34,200 nt of DNA from Bacteroidales bacterium. Lineage in GTDB: Bacteria; Bacteroidota; Bacteroidia; Bacteroidales; F082. Of the stretch, positions 7,547 through 17,600 are shown piece by piece. Position 1 is the stretch's first letter, and every line of letters begins with the position of its first letter. The stretch covers positions 1 through 34,200 of the forward strand of contig JAILBC010000070.1 in assembly GCA_024681295.1 (NCBI GenBank), written 5' to 3'. The translations under genes and the position numbers were made by a program. The notes beneath the pieces are model-generated. The model made no database searches and was not told the DNA's origin. It saw only the letters and a list, made by a program, of their open reading frames with translations.

Positions 7547-8914
7547 ATGAACTGGAACGACCTCCTCTCCACCCACCGCTATGCCTCGCCACACAAGAGC
7601 GCCGACATCCGCAGCTCTTTTCAACGCGACTACGACCGCATCATCTTCTCCAGTGCTTTCCGCCGCTTGCAGAACAAGACCCAAGTGTTTCCCCTGCCAG
7701 GAAGCCAGATGGTGCACAACCGATTGACCCATAGTCTGGAGGTAGCCAGCGTGGGACGTTCCATTGCCTGCCGGACTGTTCAAAAGTTAGCGAAGACAAT
7801 GCAGGTTGGATTATCGCCAGGTGGCGATGAGCTTCGGTTGCTTCGCTCCGCTCGCAATGACGTAAGAGATCGCCAATCCGACATCGAGACCATCGTCTCC
7901 ACCGTGTGTCTGGCCCACGACCTCGGAAACCCACCTTTCGGACATTCCGGCGAGGACACCATCAGCAGTTTTTTCAAGGACGGCAAAGGTAAAGAACTTC
8001 AGAGCACCATGCTGCCGGAACAGTGGAGCGACCTGACCTCATTCGAGGGAAACGCCAACGCTTTCCATCTGCTGACCTGCCAGTTCAACGGTCGGCGTCC
8101 TGGGGGGCTCTCCTTGACCGCTGCCACACTGGGATCCTTAATCAAATACCCCTACCCTTCTTACGACAAAGGCGACCGCAAGAAATACAACGTGTTTTAC
8201 TCTGACCTTGAAGTGTTCGAAGAGACCATGCGCGAATGCGGAATCCCCAAGATTGATGAGGAGCACTGTGTCTACGCTCGGCATCCCCTGTCGTACATGA
8301 TGGAGGCCTCCGATGACATCTGCTACCTGATCCTCGACATGGAGGACGCTCAGAAGCGCGGCATCATCAGCACCGAAGCCGCCGAACAGGCTTTCTTGTC
8401 ATTTTTTAATCCACATAAGGATGCTAGTTTCTTCAAACACAAAGAAGAGGTATATCGCGAGGTGAGCGACGTCAATGAACGGATGGCCTTCTTGAGAGCC
8501 ACCTTGATCAACAAGTTGGTCAATCTTGCCAGCGACATCTTTGTGGCCCATTACGAGGAAATCATGGAGGGGACGTTCAAGGACAGCCTGATTGCCTATC
8601 TTCCCGAACACGAGGAAAACGCCTTGAAACAGTGCCGCAAGCAGTCGGTGAAGGATATCTATCGACATCACTCCGTAGTTAAAATTGAGTTAACAGGATT
8701 CAATGTGATTGGCACGCTGCTAGAAGAGTTTGTCGGTGCCGTATTAGAGCCCGACAAGGCCTATAACAAGAAACTCCTGAGCCTGATGCCCGAGCAGTTC
8801 ACGCCTTTGCGTGAAGGGATGTATTACAAAATACAGTCGGTGATTGATTTCATCTCCAACATGACAGACCTTTACGCTGTTCAACTTTACAAGGACCTGA
8901 GGGGAATCGATTAA
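7547..8914 (+). CDS. dgt: Deoxyguanosinetriphosphate triphosphohydrolase (dGTPase)
   Basis: This cytosolic HD-domain enzyme cleaves dGTP to deoxyguanosine and triphosphate. The start at 7547 (MNWNDLLS) is preferred over the alternative at 7472 because the signature begins right after it and the promoter box at 7517-7524 lies downstream of 7472. Signature blocks are [28 protein letters not shown] substrate-binding residues, [17 protein letters not shown] with the first HD-domain His, [16 protein letters not shown] with the HD pair, and a C-terminal region with [11 protein letters not shown] holding the last metal-binding Asp. The length is 455 residues. Residues 88-111, between the first His and the HD pair, are encoded by an inserted palindromic repeat (7808-7879) and are absent from typical relatives. 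All catalytic residues are kept, so the enzyme may still work. Confidence 0.93.
   Translation: MNWNDLLSTHRYASPHKSADIRSSFQRDYDRIIFSSAFRRLQNKTQVFPLPGSQMVHNRLTHSLEVASVGRSIACRTVQKLAKTMQVGLSPGGDELRLLRSARNDVRDRQSDIETIVSTVCLAHDLGNPPFGHSGEDTISSFFKDGKGKELQSTMLPEQWSDLTSFEGNANAFHLLTCQFNGRRPGGLSLTAATLGSLIKYPYPSYDKGDRKKYNVFYSDLEVFEETMRECGIPKIDEEHCVYARHPLSYMMEASDDICYLILDMEDAQKRGIISTEAAEQAFLSFFNPHKDASFFKHKEEVYREVSDVNERMAFLRATLINKLVNLASDIFVAHYEEIMEGTFKDSLIAYLPEHEENALKQCRKQSVKDIYRHHSVVKIELTGFNVIGTLLEEFVGAVLEPDKAYNKKLLSLMPEQFTPLREGMYYKIQSVIDFISNMTDLYAVQLYKDLRGID
7808..7879. repeat. In-frame palindromic repeat element inside dgt
   Basis: This 72-bp segment is bounded by GGATT (7808-7812) and AATCC (7875-7879). 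It holds a hairpin ATCGCC-AGGT-GGCGAT (7813-7828), a further ATCGCC at 7869-7874, and the 28-bp block at 7835-7862 that ends in CGCAATGACG. The block belongs to a family of dispersed bacterial palindromes that, when translated, give peptides like [10 protein letters not shown], as here. Its length is a multiple of three, so the dgt frame is kept. Confidence 0.65.
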
Positions 8915-8916
8915 TA

Positions 8917-9028
8917 GTGGAAAGTGGAAAGTGGAGAGTGGAGAGTGGAAAGTGGAAAGTGGAAAGTGGAGAGTGGAAAGTGGAAAGTGGAAAGTGGAGA
9001 GTGGAAAGTGGAAAGTGGAGAGTGGAGA
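8917..9028 (+). repeat. Heptamer tandem array, 16 copies of GTGGARA
   Basis: Sixteen uninterrupted 7-bp units of GTGGAAA (A) or GTGGAGA (G) are in the order AAGG AAAG AAAG AAGG. The array starts 2 nt after the dgt stop and ends 11 nt before the tsaD stop, filling the gap between the two convergent genes, where no hairpin terminator is seen. One strand is all purine apart from the T of each unit. Confidence 0.97.
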
Positions 9029-9039
9029 GTTTTCCGTTT

Positions 9040-10065
9040 TCAACTTTCCCTCAAGCTCTGTCGGGCGTATGGAGTAAGGTCTTGTGAAGCGAACTCACCT
9101 TTCAGGTATTTGAAATATCCCGCCACGGCGACCATGGCGGCGTTGTCGGTGCTATAGCTGAGGCGAGGGATGAACACCTTCCAGTGGTATTTCTCTCCGG
9201 CGGCAATCATGGCATCGTGAAGGCCGCTGTTGGCACTCACGCCACCGGCGATGGCCACGGTCTTGATGCCCGTCTGCTTACTGGCCTTCACCAGCTTGCT
9301 CATCAGGATGTCGATGATGGTCTTCTGGACCGAAGCGCAGAGGTCTTCCTTATGCTCCTCGATGAAATTCGGGTTGAGTTTCAACTGGTCGCGAACGGTA
9401 TACAGGATGCTGGTCTTCAGTCCACTGAAACTGTAGTCCAATCCCGGAATCTGGGGCTTAGCGAAGCTGAACGCCTCGGGATTGCCAATCTTGGCCAGCT
9501 TGTCGATGACAGGCCCTCCCGGATAAGGCAATCCGAGGATTTTGGCCGTCTTGTCGAAGGCCTCCCCTGCTGCATCGTCGATGGTCTTGCCGATGACCAC
9601 CATGTCAAAATAGTCCTTCACCACCACGATTTGGGTATGGCCGCCCGAGACCGTGAGGCACAAGAATGGGAAGTCGGGCACCTCGGTGTGCGTGTCGTCG
9701 GTGGCAAAATGCACTAGGATATGCGCATTCATGTGGTCGACCTCCACCATGGGGATGTTCAGCGTCTGCGCGAAAGCCTTTGCAAATGAAGTGCCTACCA
9801 GAAGAGAGCCCAAAAGACCCGGACCCCGTGTAAAAGCTATTGCGGATAACTGATTTTTGTTTATATTTGCATCCTTTAAGGCCGTGTCGATGACAGGTAT
9901 GATATTCTGCTGGTGGGCGCGCGAGGCCAGTTCGGGGACCACACCCCCGTATTTCTCGTGCACTTTCTGTCCGGCAATGACGTTGGAAAGCACGCGCGTG
10001 CCTTGAAGGACAGCGGCAGAAGTGTCGTCGCAGGAGGACTCGATGCCTAAAATGTATTCGTTCAT
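9040..10065 (-). CDS. tsaD: tRNA N6-adenosine threonylcarbamoyltransferase
   Basis: TsaD (Kae1/YgjD family) transfers the threonylcarbamoyl group to A37 of tRNAs that read ANN codons, acting in the cytosol with TsaB and TsaE. The protein is 341 residues, normal for the family. The start [19 protein letters not shown] contains the ASKHA phosphate-1 motif. The metal-binding HMNAH (His111, His115) follows [13 protein letters not shown], and later blocks [30 protein letters not shown] and STDNAAMV are all present. The 3' end abuts the heptamer array. The start is only a few tens of bases from the divergent tamB-like gene. Confidence 0.97.
   Translation of the reverse strand: MNEYILGIESSCDDTSAAVLQGTRVLSNVIAGQKVHEKYGGVVPELASRAHQQNIIPVIDTALKDANINKNQLSAIAFTRGPGLLGSLLVGTSFAKAFAQTLNIPMVEVDHMNAHILVHFATDDTHTEVPDFPFLCLTVSGGHTQIVVVKDYFDMVVIGKTIDDAAGEAFDKTAKILGLPYPGGPVIDKLAKIGNPEAFSFAKPQIPGLDYSFSGLKTSILYTVRDQLKLNPNFIEEHKEDLCASVQKTIIDILMSKLVKASKQTGIKTVAIAGGVSANSGLHDAMIAAGEKYHWKVFIPRLSYSTDNAAMVAVAGYFKYLKGEFASQDLTPYARQSLRES
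9839..9869 (+). promoter_or_regulatory. Candidate plus-strand promoter inside tsaD
   Basis: On the plus strand, ATTG (9839-9842) and TATATTTG (9862-9869) are 19 nt apart, the ideal Bacteroidota spacing. This could drive the tamB-like gene about 250 nt downstream and would make a transcript antisense to the 5' third of tsaD. It is a sequence match only. Confidence 0.35.
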
Positions 10066-10084
10066 GAACTGAGATTTGGAGGCT

Positions 10085-10092
10085 CAAAATTA
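10085..10092 (-). promoter_or_regulatory. Candidate -7 box for tsaD
   Basis: The minus strand reads TAATTTTG, ending 19 nt before the tsaD ATG. It lies inside what is probably the 5' coding region of the divergent tamB-like gene. The -33 element is poor. Confidence 0.4.
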
Positions 10093-10121
10093 TTAAAAAA
10101 AAGATTATCCATAGCATCCTT

Positions 10122-13100
10122 GTGCTGATCGTGGTGTTCATTTCGTTCATCATGAGTATCTTTGTGGCCATCCAAGACCCTATCATTCAGAAGTTTGCCA
10201 TCAGAATTGCAGGCGGATACATCTCTCAAAAAACCGGCACCGAAGTCAAGATTGGCCGACTCTACATCGCTCCTGACTTTACCATCCAGATCGACCATTT
10301 CCTGGTGAAGGACCTTAGGGAAAACACCTTGCTGGAGGTGGAGGAGCTCCGGGTGCAGCCCATCATGGAGGACATCATCCACGGCGACATCCACCTCGGC
10401 CTGGTCGAACTCAACGACGCCGAAGCCAACCTGATCACCTACGAAGACTCCACCCGCTTGAACTTCATGTTCCTGGTTGACACCTTTGTCTCTGGCGATA
10501 AAGAAAAGAGCGACAAGTCCACCGAGGTTGCCATCGACCACATCTTGCTACACAATCTGGATTTCCAGTTCTGGAACCAAAACAAAGACAACCCCGAGAA
10601 GACCGATCAGTGTCTGATGGACTATGCCCATCTGGCCCTCGACAGCATCAACCTCGACTTGGAAAATCTATTAATTGCGGGCGACTCCATCACGGCCATG
10701 GTGCACCATATGGCGGCCAGCGAGACGAGCGGATTCAAGCTCAACGACTTGACGACCCAGGTCAACGTGTCGCCCCAAGGCATCTTTCTCGACGGTCTTC
10801 ATCTGGAGACTGACAACAGCAACCTGAACCTCGACCTTCACATGCTGTACAACGGATATCAGGCCTTCAGCCACTTCGTGGACTCCGTCCGCTTTGACAC
10901 GAAGATACATCCTTCTGACCTCATGGTCAGCGACTTAGGGCCCTTTACCGAAAAACTTTACGAGATGCCCGACTTGGTGCATTTCGAAGGGTGGATGCGC
11001 GGTCCCGTCAAGAACTTCAAGATCGACGGCCTCGACCTGAACTTTGGCAAGCGCACCCACTTCGTAGGCGACATCGCCCTACAGCCCATGAACCTGAACG
11101 ACCGCGTGCAGGTGCTCAACATCAAGCGGTTCGACTACGACTACAACGACCTCACCCATTTCTATCTCCCCCTTCCATCCAGCACCCTCCCCTTGCCTCC
11201 TTCGCTGGCAGCGCTCGACCATGGCACCATCAACGGGCAGTTCAACGGCTCAATGAGAAAGTTCAAAGCCTCGCTCAACGCCACTTCCGAAATTGGCAAC
11301 GTGAGCGCCAGCCTCGACAAACACGTGGATGAGAACCGTGAAAATGTGTTCGAAGGCGAGGTGAGAGCCGACCGACTCAATGTGGGACTGATTGCCAACG
11401 CGCCTAAAGTCGTCGGCACCCTCGACGTCGAGGCCTATGTCACAGGCAAGCAGACCAAGAGCGGCGACTTTGAACTCGATATCGACGGAGCAGCTCACGA
11501 CGCAGAACTCCTCGGAACCACCATCGATGAAGTCGTCCTCGACGGAAGACTGCAGAGCAAATGTTTCAACGGCAAGATCCATGTCGACGACAACGACCTA
11601 GGGATGGACTTCAAAGGAAGGTTCGACTTCAGCGACCCGAAGGCGCTCGGAGGCGACTTCAAGGCCGACATCGCTCATGCCGACTTATATCAGCTACACC
11701 TTGTCAAAGACGACAAGAAATCAATCCTCAAGGGTACCGTCACGGCTAACATGAAGAACATCAATAACTTCAACGAAGCCGAAGGTTCCCTCACCATCGA
11801 CAACCTAGCCTTCACCAACAGTAACGGCAACTTCGCCATGCAGCAGTTCAAGGGCACCATCGTCAACGACAACCTATTCCAAAAACGCATCAACGCCAAC
11901 TGCGACTTCTTCGACTTCGAGATGGGCGGCAAGATGAACTTCAACACCATCGCCACCGCATTCAAGCAATACGTCTACCACTATGTGGAAGTACCACAAT
12001 GGACGGCTGAGCTAGAGCAGTTCGAGAAGAGCAAGCTCTCGTCGGACCAGGACTTCTACCTCGAGTTGAACCTCAAGAATCCCAAGCCGCTCACCCAATT
12101 GCTGATGCCCAGCCTCACCATCGCGAAGAACACCACGCTGAACGGCACCTTCACCTCCAAATCGAATTCACTGAACCTGACGCTCCGCTCCAATTACGTC
12201 AAGATCAACAACATCAAACTCAATTCCATCGAATGCAAGAGTCTCAGCTCATCGCGGCTCTCCATCACCCGCCTCAATCTGGCGCAGGTGGTGCTGCGCG
12301 ACTCCACAGCGACCGACTCCACCAAGATATCCCTCGACCAGTTCCACACCACCCTCGTCTTACAGAATGACAGCATCAAGACGAATATTGTGTGGGATGA
12401 CTTCGGTGCGGAAGACCATAACAAAGCCGCCCTCCACGCCTCCTTCGTTCCTACCGTCACGGGAGGCAGGTTCAATATCGCCAGCGCCGACATCATCCTC
12501 AACGACTCCGTGTGGACCGTCAGCCCCGACAACTTCGTCGAGATTGACAACGGCAGGATCCAAATCTCCAACGTGGCCCTGCTGAGCCGCCAACAGAGTC
12601 TGACCGCCGATGGCTTTGTACCAACGAACCCCGGCGACACCCTCTCCGTTGCCATGAACCAATTCAACCTCGCCACCATCAACTTCCTTACGCTTGGCAA
12701 GGGCATTAGTTTCGACGGGCTCATCACAGGTGACGCCTTCCTGAGCAACCTCAAGGAAGACCCCACCATCATCGCCAACCTCGGCATCAAGGACCTGGGC
12801 GTCAACGGACAGACCTACGGCGACGCCGTCGTCTTCAGCCAATGGGACAAAGAAGAGAACGCCGTCGACCTCCGGTTCGGGTTGATTGACCAAGAGAAAG
12901 AAGTCATCAACCTCAACGGCTCGTTCTATACAGGAAGAAAGGATGACAACCTCGACTTCAAGTTGGTCGCCGACGACCTGAACATCGGCATCCTGTCACC
13001 TTTCATCAGCAAATTCGTGCATCGGCTCCAAGGACTCTGCACCGGCAGCGTCGACATCAAGGGTTCGCTCAACCAGCCCGAAATCATGGGCTCGTTGGAC

Positions 13101-14633
13101 ATCAAGGACGGTGGCTGCAAAATCAACTACCTGAACACCTACTACACCTTCAGTCCCACCATCACCCTCACCGACGGCCTCATCAACCTGAACAGGTTCT
13201 CGCTCACCGACACCTTAGGCAACTCCGCCTTGGTGAGCGGACAAGTCATGCATCATCACCTAAAGGACTTCGTCCTCGACATCAAGCTGTATCCGAACAA
13301 TTTCCTGGCCATGGCCACCAATGCTGAGATCAGCCCGAAATTCTACGGCACCGCCATCGCCAACGGCATTGTGAAGATTCAGGGGCCTACCGACAACCTC
13401 GACCTCGACATCAAAGCCATGACCCGCAAAGGCACCGTCATGACCATCCCGCTTGGCGGTAACTCAGGGGTTGCCAAACATGAGTTCATCACCTTTGTCG
13501 ACCACTCCAAAGTAGTCAACGAAGATGAGGAAGAAGTGATGGAGCCCACAAAGAAAAAGTCCTCTGGCTTCAACATTCATCTGGACCTCAACGTCAACAA
13601 CGACGCACAGGTGAAGATTGCCTTACCCAACAACCTCGGCTCGATGGAAGCCCGAGGCGAAGGCGACATCAAACTGGGCCTCCCCTCCAACAGCAGCATG
13701 TCGCTCATTGGCGACTACGTCATCCACTCTGGTTCGCTGGCGCTTAACATTCAGGACATGCTCCGGCGCAACTTCGCCCTTGAGCCCGGCAGCAGCATCT
13801 CTTGGACCGGCGACCCTGTCAACGGCACCATCAACGCCACCGGTGTCTACCAAACCAAAGCCGCGTTGAGCTCTCTGGGACTCATCGACTCCACCAACAT
13901 GAGCTCCAGCAACGTCCGCGTAGACTGCATGGTACACCTGAAAAACAAGCTGCTCAACCCCGACATCACCTTCGGACTGCGGTTGCCCAAAGCCACCGAA
14001 GACATGCAGATGGCCGTGTTCAACGTCATCGATACTACCAACCAAGCTGAAGTGTTGGTGCAGACCCTCTATCTCATGTTGTTCAACAGCTTCAACTACG
14101 GAGGCTCAAGCAGCGGCTACACCGGGTTTATCAGTAACCAGTTGAACGACATCATATCACAGTTCACCCACGACATTGACATCAACGTGAACTACAAGCC
14201 TGGAGACGACTATAGCAACGAGGAGATGACTGTCGCCATGAGGAAACAACTCTTCGATGACCGCCTGACCATCGAGACCAACTTCGGCGTCATCATTCCC
14301 ACTTCCACCTATGCGCCCAACTCCACCAACATCGTTGGCGACTTCAACATCGACTATAAAATCACCAAGGATGGAAGACTGAGCGGACAAGTCTTCAATC
14401 GCTCGAACTACAACACGACCTACTACCAGTACACCTATTACAAGATGGCACCCTACACTCAGGGCATCGGCCTCACTTACAGCAAGAACTTCGACACCTT
14501 CAGCGACCTCTTCAAGAGGAGGACCAACACTTTGGACTTGCCTAACAGGCCCATCATTGACCGGCCCAATAGACCGACCACTCAAAACAACCAAGAAAAC
14601 GCCAATAAACCCGATGAAGGAAAAACCGAATAG
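10122..14633 (+). CDS. TamB-like translocation/assembly module protein (DUF490 C-terminus)
   Basis: This is a very large (about 1503 residue) envelope protein with one N-terminal membrane helix (LIVVFISFIMSIFVAI). A long series of short amphipathic beta strands follows, with recurring DLN-, GxLDI- and ITL-type segments. This is the beta-helix/groove architecture of AsmA/TamB proteins that bridge inner and outer membranes and carry phospholipids or assist outer-membrane protein assembly. The C-terminal ~350 residues (GSMEARGEGDIKLG, YVIHSGSLALNIQDML and RRNFALEPGSSISWTGDP onward) are the TamB domain. The start is uncertain: 10122 is a GTG inside the helix, while the frame is open back to 10068 with a basic KIIKKKIIHS segment but no ATG/GTG/TTG. 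A proline-rich stretch (about 11166-11211) interrupts the strand pattern. Its last 20 nt overlap the next gene. Confidence 0.85.
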   Translation: MLIVVFISFIMSIFVAIQDPIIQKFAIRIAGGYISQKTGTEVKIGRLYIAPDFTIQIDHFLVKDLRENTLLEVEELRVQPIMEDIIHGDIHLGLVELNDAEANLITYEDSTRLNFMFLVDTFVSGDKEKSDKSTEVAIDHILLHNLDFQFWNQNKDNPEKTDQCLMDYAHLALDSINLDLENLLIAGDSITAMVHHMAASETSGFKLNDLTTQVNVSPQGIFLDGLHLETDNSNLNLDLHMLYNGYQAFSHFVDSVRFDTKIHPSDLMVSDLGPFTEKLYEMPDLVHFEGWMRGPVKNFKIDGLDLNFGKRTHFVGDIALQPMNLNDRVQVLNIKRFDYDYNDLTHFYLPLPSSTLPLPPSLAALDHGTINGQFNGSMRKFKASLNATSEIGNVSASLDKHVDENRENVFEGEVRADRLNVGLIANAPKVVGTLDVEAYVTGKQTKSGDFELDIDGAAHDAELLGTTIDEVVLDGRLQSKCFNGKIHVDDNDLGMDFKGRFDFSDPKALGGDFKADIAHADLYQLHLVKDDKKSILKGTVTANMKNINNFNEAEGSLTIDNLAFTNSNGNFAMQQFKGTIVNDNLFQKRINANCDFFDFEMGGKMNFNTIATAFKQYVYHYVEVPQWTAELEQFEKSKLSSDQDFYLELNLKNPKPLTQLLMPSLTIAKNTTLNGTFTSKSNSLNLTLRSNYVKINNIKLNSIECKSLSSSRLSITRLNLAQVVLRDSTATDSTKISLDQFHTTLVLQNDSIKTNIVWDDFGAEDHNKAALHASFVPTVTGGRFNIASADIILNDSVWTVSPDNFVEIDNGRIQISNVALLSRQQSLTADGFVPTNPGDTLSVAMNQFNLATINFLTLGKGISFDGLITGDAFLSNLKEDPTIIANLGIKDLGVNGQTYGDAVVFSQWDKEENAVDLRFGLIDQEKEVINLNGSFYTGRKDDNLDFKLVADDLNIGILSPFISKFVHRLQGLCTGSVDIKGSLNQPEIMGSLDIKDGGCKINYLNTYYTFSPTITLTDGLINLNRFSLTDTLGNSALVSGQVMHHHLKDFVLDIKLYPNNFLAMATNAEISPKFYGTAIANGIVKIQGPTDNLDLDIKAMTRKGTVMTIPLGGNSGVAKHEFITFVDHSKVVNEDEEEVMEPTKKKSSGFNIHLDLNVNNDAQVKIALPNNLGSMEARGEGDIKLGLPSNSSMSLIGDYVIHSGSLALNIQDMLRRNFALEPGSSISWTGDPVNGTINATGVYQTKAALSSLGLIDSTNMSSSNVRVDCMVHLKNKLLNPDITFGLRLPKATEDMQMAVFNVIDTTNQAEVLVQTLYLMLFNSFNYGGSSSGYTGFISNQLNDIISQFTHDIDINVNYKPGDDYSNEEMTVAMRKQLFDDRLTIETNFGVIIPTSTYAPNSTNIVGDFNIDYKITKDGRLSGQVFNRSNYNTTYYQYTYYKMAPYTQGIGLTYSKNFDTFSDLFKRRTNTLDLPNRPIIDRPNRPTTQNNQENANKPDEGKTE

Positions 14634-17600
14634 AGCATTCAAGGTGTACCAAGCCTCCGCTGGATCAGGCAAGACCTACACGATTGTGAGGGAATACCTC
14701 ATGTTGTGTCTGGGTAGCAAGGCCGCCACCTCACAATTCAACCAGATTCTCGCCATCACCTTCACCAACAAGGCAGCCAACGAAATGAAGGAGAAGATCA
14801 AGAACCAGCTTCTCGACATCATCGACAGCAACCCTGAAGAAGAAGCCACTGGCATGGAGGCTCAACTGATTAAAGACCTGGGGATTGAGCGCGCACAACT
14901 CAAGGACAACGCTAAAGAATTGTTAACAATAATAATACATAATTATAGTGATTTTTGCGTCTGCACCATTGATGCCTTCGTACAGAGACTGGCTCACTCG
15001 TTTGCCAGGGAATTGGAATTGCCTTCCCAATTCAACGTCAGCATCGATGAGGAGGAAGTGGCTGAGGCCATCACCGAACGCATTGGCGCGCAGATTGGAC
15101 CGGGCGATGAACACCTCACCAAGGTAATAGAGGACTTCAGCGAAAGGAAGTTCGACAATGAGAGAAGTCCTCGGATAGCGAACGATATCCGCGATTTTGT
15201 CAAGGTGCTGTTTTCGGAGAACGCCTTTCAGAAAGGCGAAAAGAACTGGTTTGGAAACGAGGAGCAATACAATGAGACGCACGACTATCTCCAACGAAAG
15301 ACGCATGATTTCGAGGCTAGGAGCGATCAATTCATCAAGCAATTTGGAGACTTCCAACGCCGCAACAACCTCGGTGCCAGTGATTTCAGCGGTAAGTCGA
15401 GGAGCCCCTGCCTGAGCTTTTACAAGAAGATTCAAAAGAAAGAATATAGCCCTATCGCCGACAGTCTCAAGAAGATTATCGAAGGTGAAGCCCAGTGGTA
15501 TCACAACGACATGGCCAACCAGCGAGGCACGGCTGCGATTGAATCGCTTAACGAAGATTTCAAGGACGTCTTTCTCAACTTTGCCCAATACTACCAAGGC
15601 CATTTCGGAGAATATCTATTCTATAAAAGTCAACTGGGGAAACTCAGTCTCTATGCCCTCCGCGCCAAGATCAAAAGCGAGCTGGAAGCCTATTCCGGAG
15701 AAGAGCAGATTGTCCATATCTCCGAGTTCAACAAGCGCCTCAACGAGGTGATGGGCGACTTTTCCGTTCCTTTCGTTTACGAGCGGCTGGGCGAACATTT
15801 CAAGCATCTCTTCATCGACGAGTTCCAAGACACCTCGGTGCTACAGTGGCAGAACCTGCTCCCATTGCTCGACAACAGCCTAGCCAACAGCCAAATGAGC
15901 ATGGTGGTAGGCGACGGCAAGCAGTCCATCTACCGATGGCGCAACGGTGAGGTGGGGCAGATTGCCAGCCTTCCGCTCATCTATGAGAAACCTGAAGGGA
16001 GCGCCCCTTTTCAGGCCTTTGAACAAAGCTTGGTCAACAACTTCAATTTCAACGAATTGAAGACCAACTTTCGGTCGCTGGTCAACGTCGTCGACTTCAA
16101 CAATGCGTTCTTCCAATTCGGTTCCGGGTTCCTTTCTGAGTCCTGCCGAAAAGTCTATCTTGAGCAAAACGAGCAGTTCCAGAAAGAAGTCACCATCGAG
16201 CAGGGACACTATTATCAAGACCCAGGCTATGTGAAGGTGGAGCTTTTCGATCCTGCTGACGATGACGAAGTGATGTTAGGTCGTGTCAAAGAGCTCATCG
16301 AAGACGCGCTCGACAAAGGTTTTGCCAAGAGCGACATCACCATTCTGGTTCGCACCAACAAGATTGGCTCGCTCATCGCCGGATACCTGAACAAACACGG
16401 CATTAACGTCGTTTCGGCCGACTCCATCATGTTGAAAACCTCCAACAAAGTCATGTTGGTGGTCAGCACCTTGGATTGCCTGATTCATAGGGAGAATCCT
16501 GCTGTGGTCGCCACGATGCTGTATTACTGGAACGTCACTCACCGCCAGAACTTCAACGGGGTTGTCGACGGTTTCTTCGAGAAGGTGCGGCAGATTGCCG
16601 ATGGGAAGGTCAGCCTTGAAGAGGTACTTGGGCTGGAGCCCCATGTCTTCAAGACACTATTATCGAGATCCTACAGCCTTTACGACTTATGTTCGGCCAT
16701 CATCAGGCTCTCCGGTTTCAACATGGTGGGCGACATCTTCCTCAACTTCCTGCTTGATACCGTCTACAAATGGCAATCGGCCAACGAAGCCAGCATCAAG
16801 GGTTTCTTGGAATACTGGAACAACAAAAAAGACAAGCTCACCGTGGTCAGCGGCAATGCCGACGCCGTCAACATCATGACCATCCACAAGTCGAAAGGAC
16901 TTGAGTTTAACGTGGTCATCTATCCTTTCATGGACGACAACATCGACAACAAGAAGAGCACCACCCTCTGGATCACCCCACAGGAGCTGGGATTCAAGCC
17001 AATCCCCAACATCCAGAAGGTGCAGTTCTCCATCACCACGGGCAGTGCCACCTGGACTAAACAGACCCAACGGCTTTATGAGTTGGAATGCGAAAAAGCC
17101 CGGCTCGACAACTTGAACCTGGCTTATGTGGCTTTCACCCGTGCAGTGCAGCGGCTCCACGTCCTCTCCTATCAGGCCAAGGACCTCACTAAGAATCCGC
17201 TCAACGCCTTCCTGCAAGACCACCCCTCCCAATACGGTGACCCAGAAACACGAAAAGTGGAGCTGAAGAAAAAGAAAGAATCCGACGTCAAGGAATTCCT
17301 CTACGAGTCGGCTGCCAGCGAGTGGTTCGACAAGATCAGCATCGACCCCAACCCCAGCATGTTTTGGATCCATCCCGAAGACAAGATGAGTCCCGTGGAA
17401 TGGGGCACCTTCGTGCACCAGACCCTATCGGAAGTGCAGCATGAAGGCGATTTTGACCATGCCATGAAACCCCATCTTGATGCCGGTGTCATCGATCAGG
17501 CGACGGCTGAAATGTTACGCAACCAGTTCCAACAGATGGTTCACCATCCCCTGATCAGCAGGGCCTTCAGCACCGAAGCCAAAGTCAAGAACGAATGCGA

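Noticed and set aside
8917-9028. CRISPR array
   Set aside because: The units are 7 bp and contiguous, with no spacers and no cas genes.
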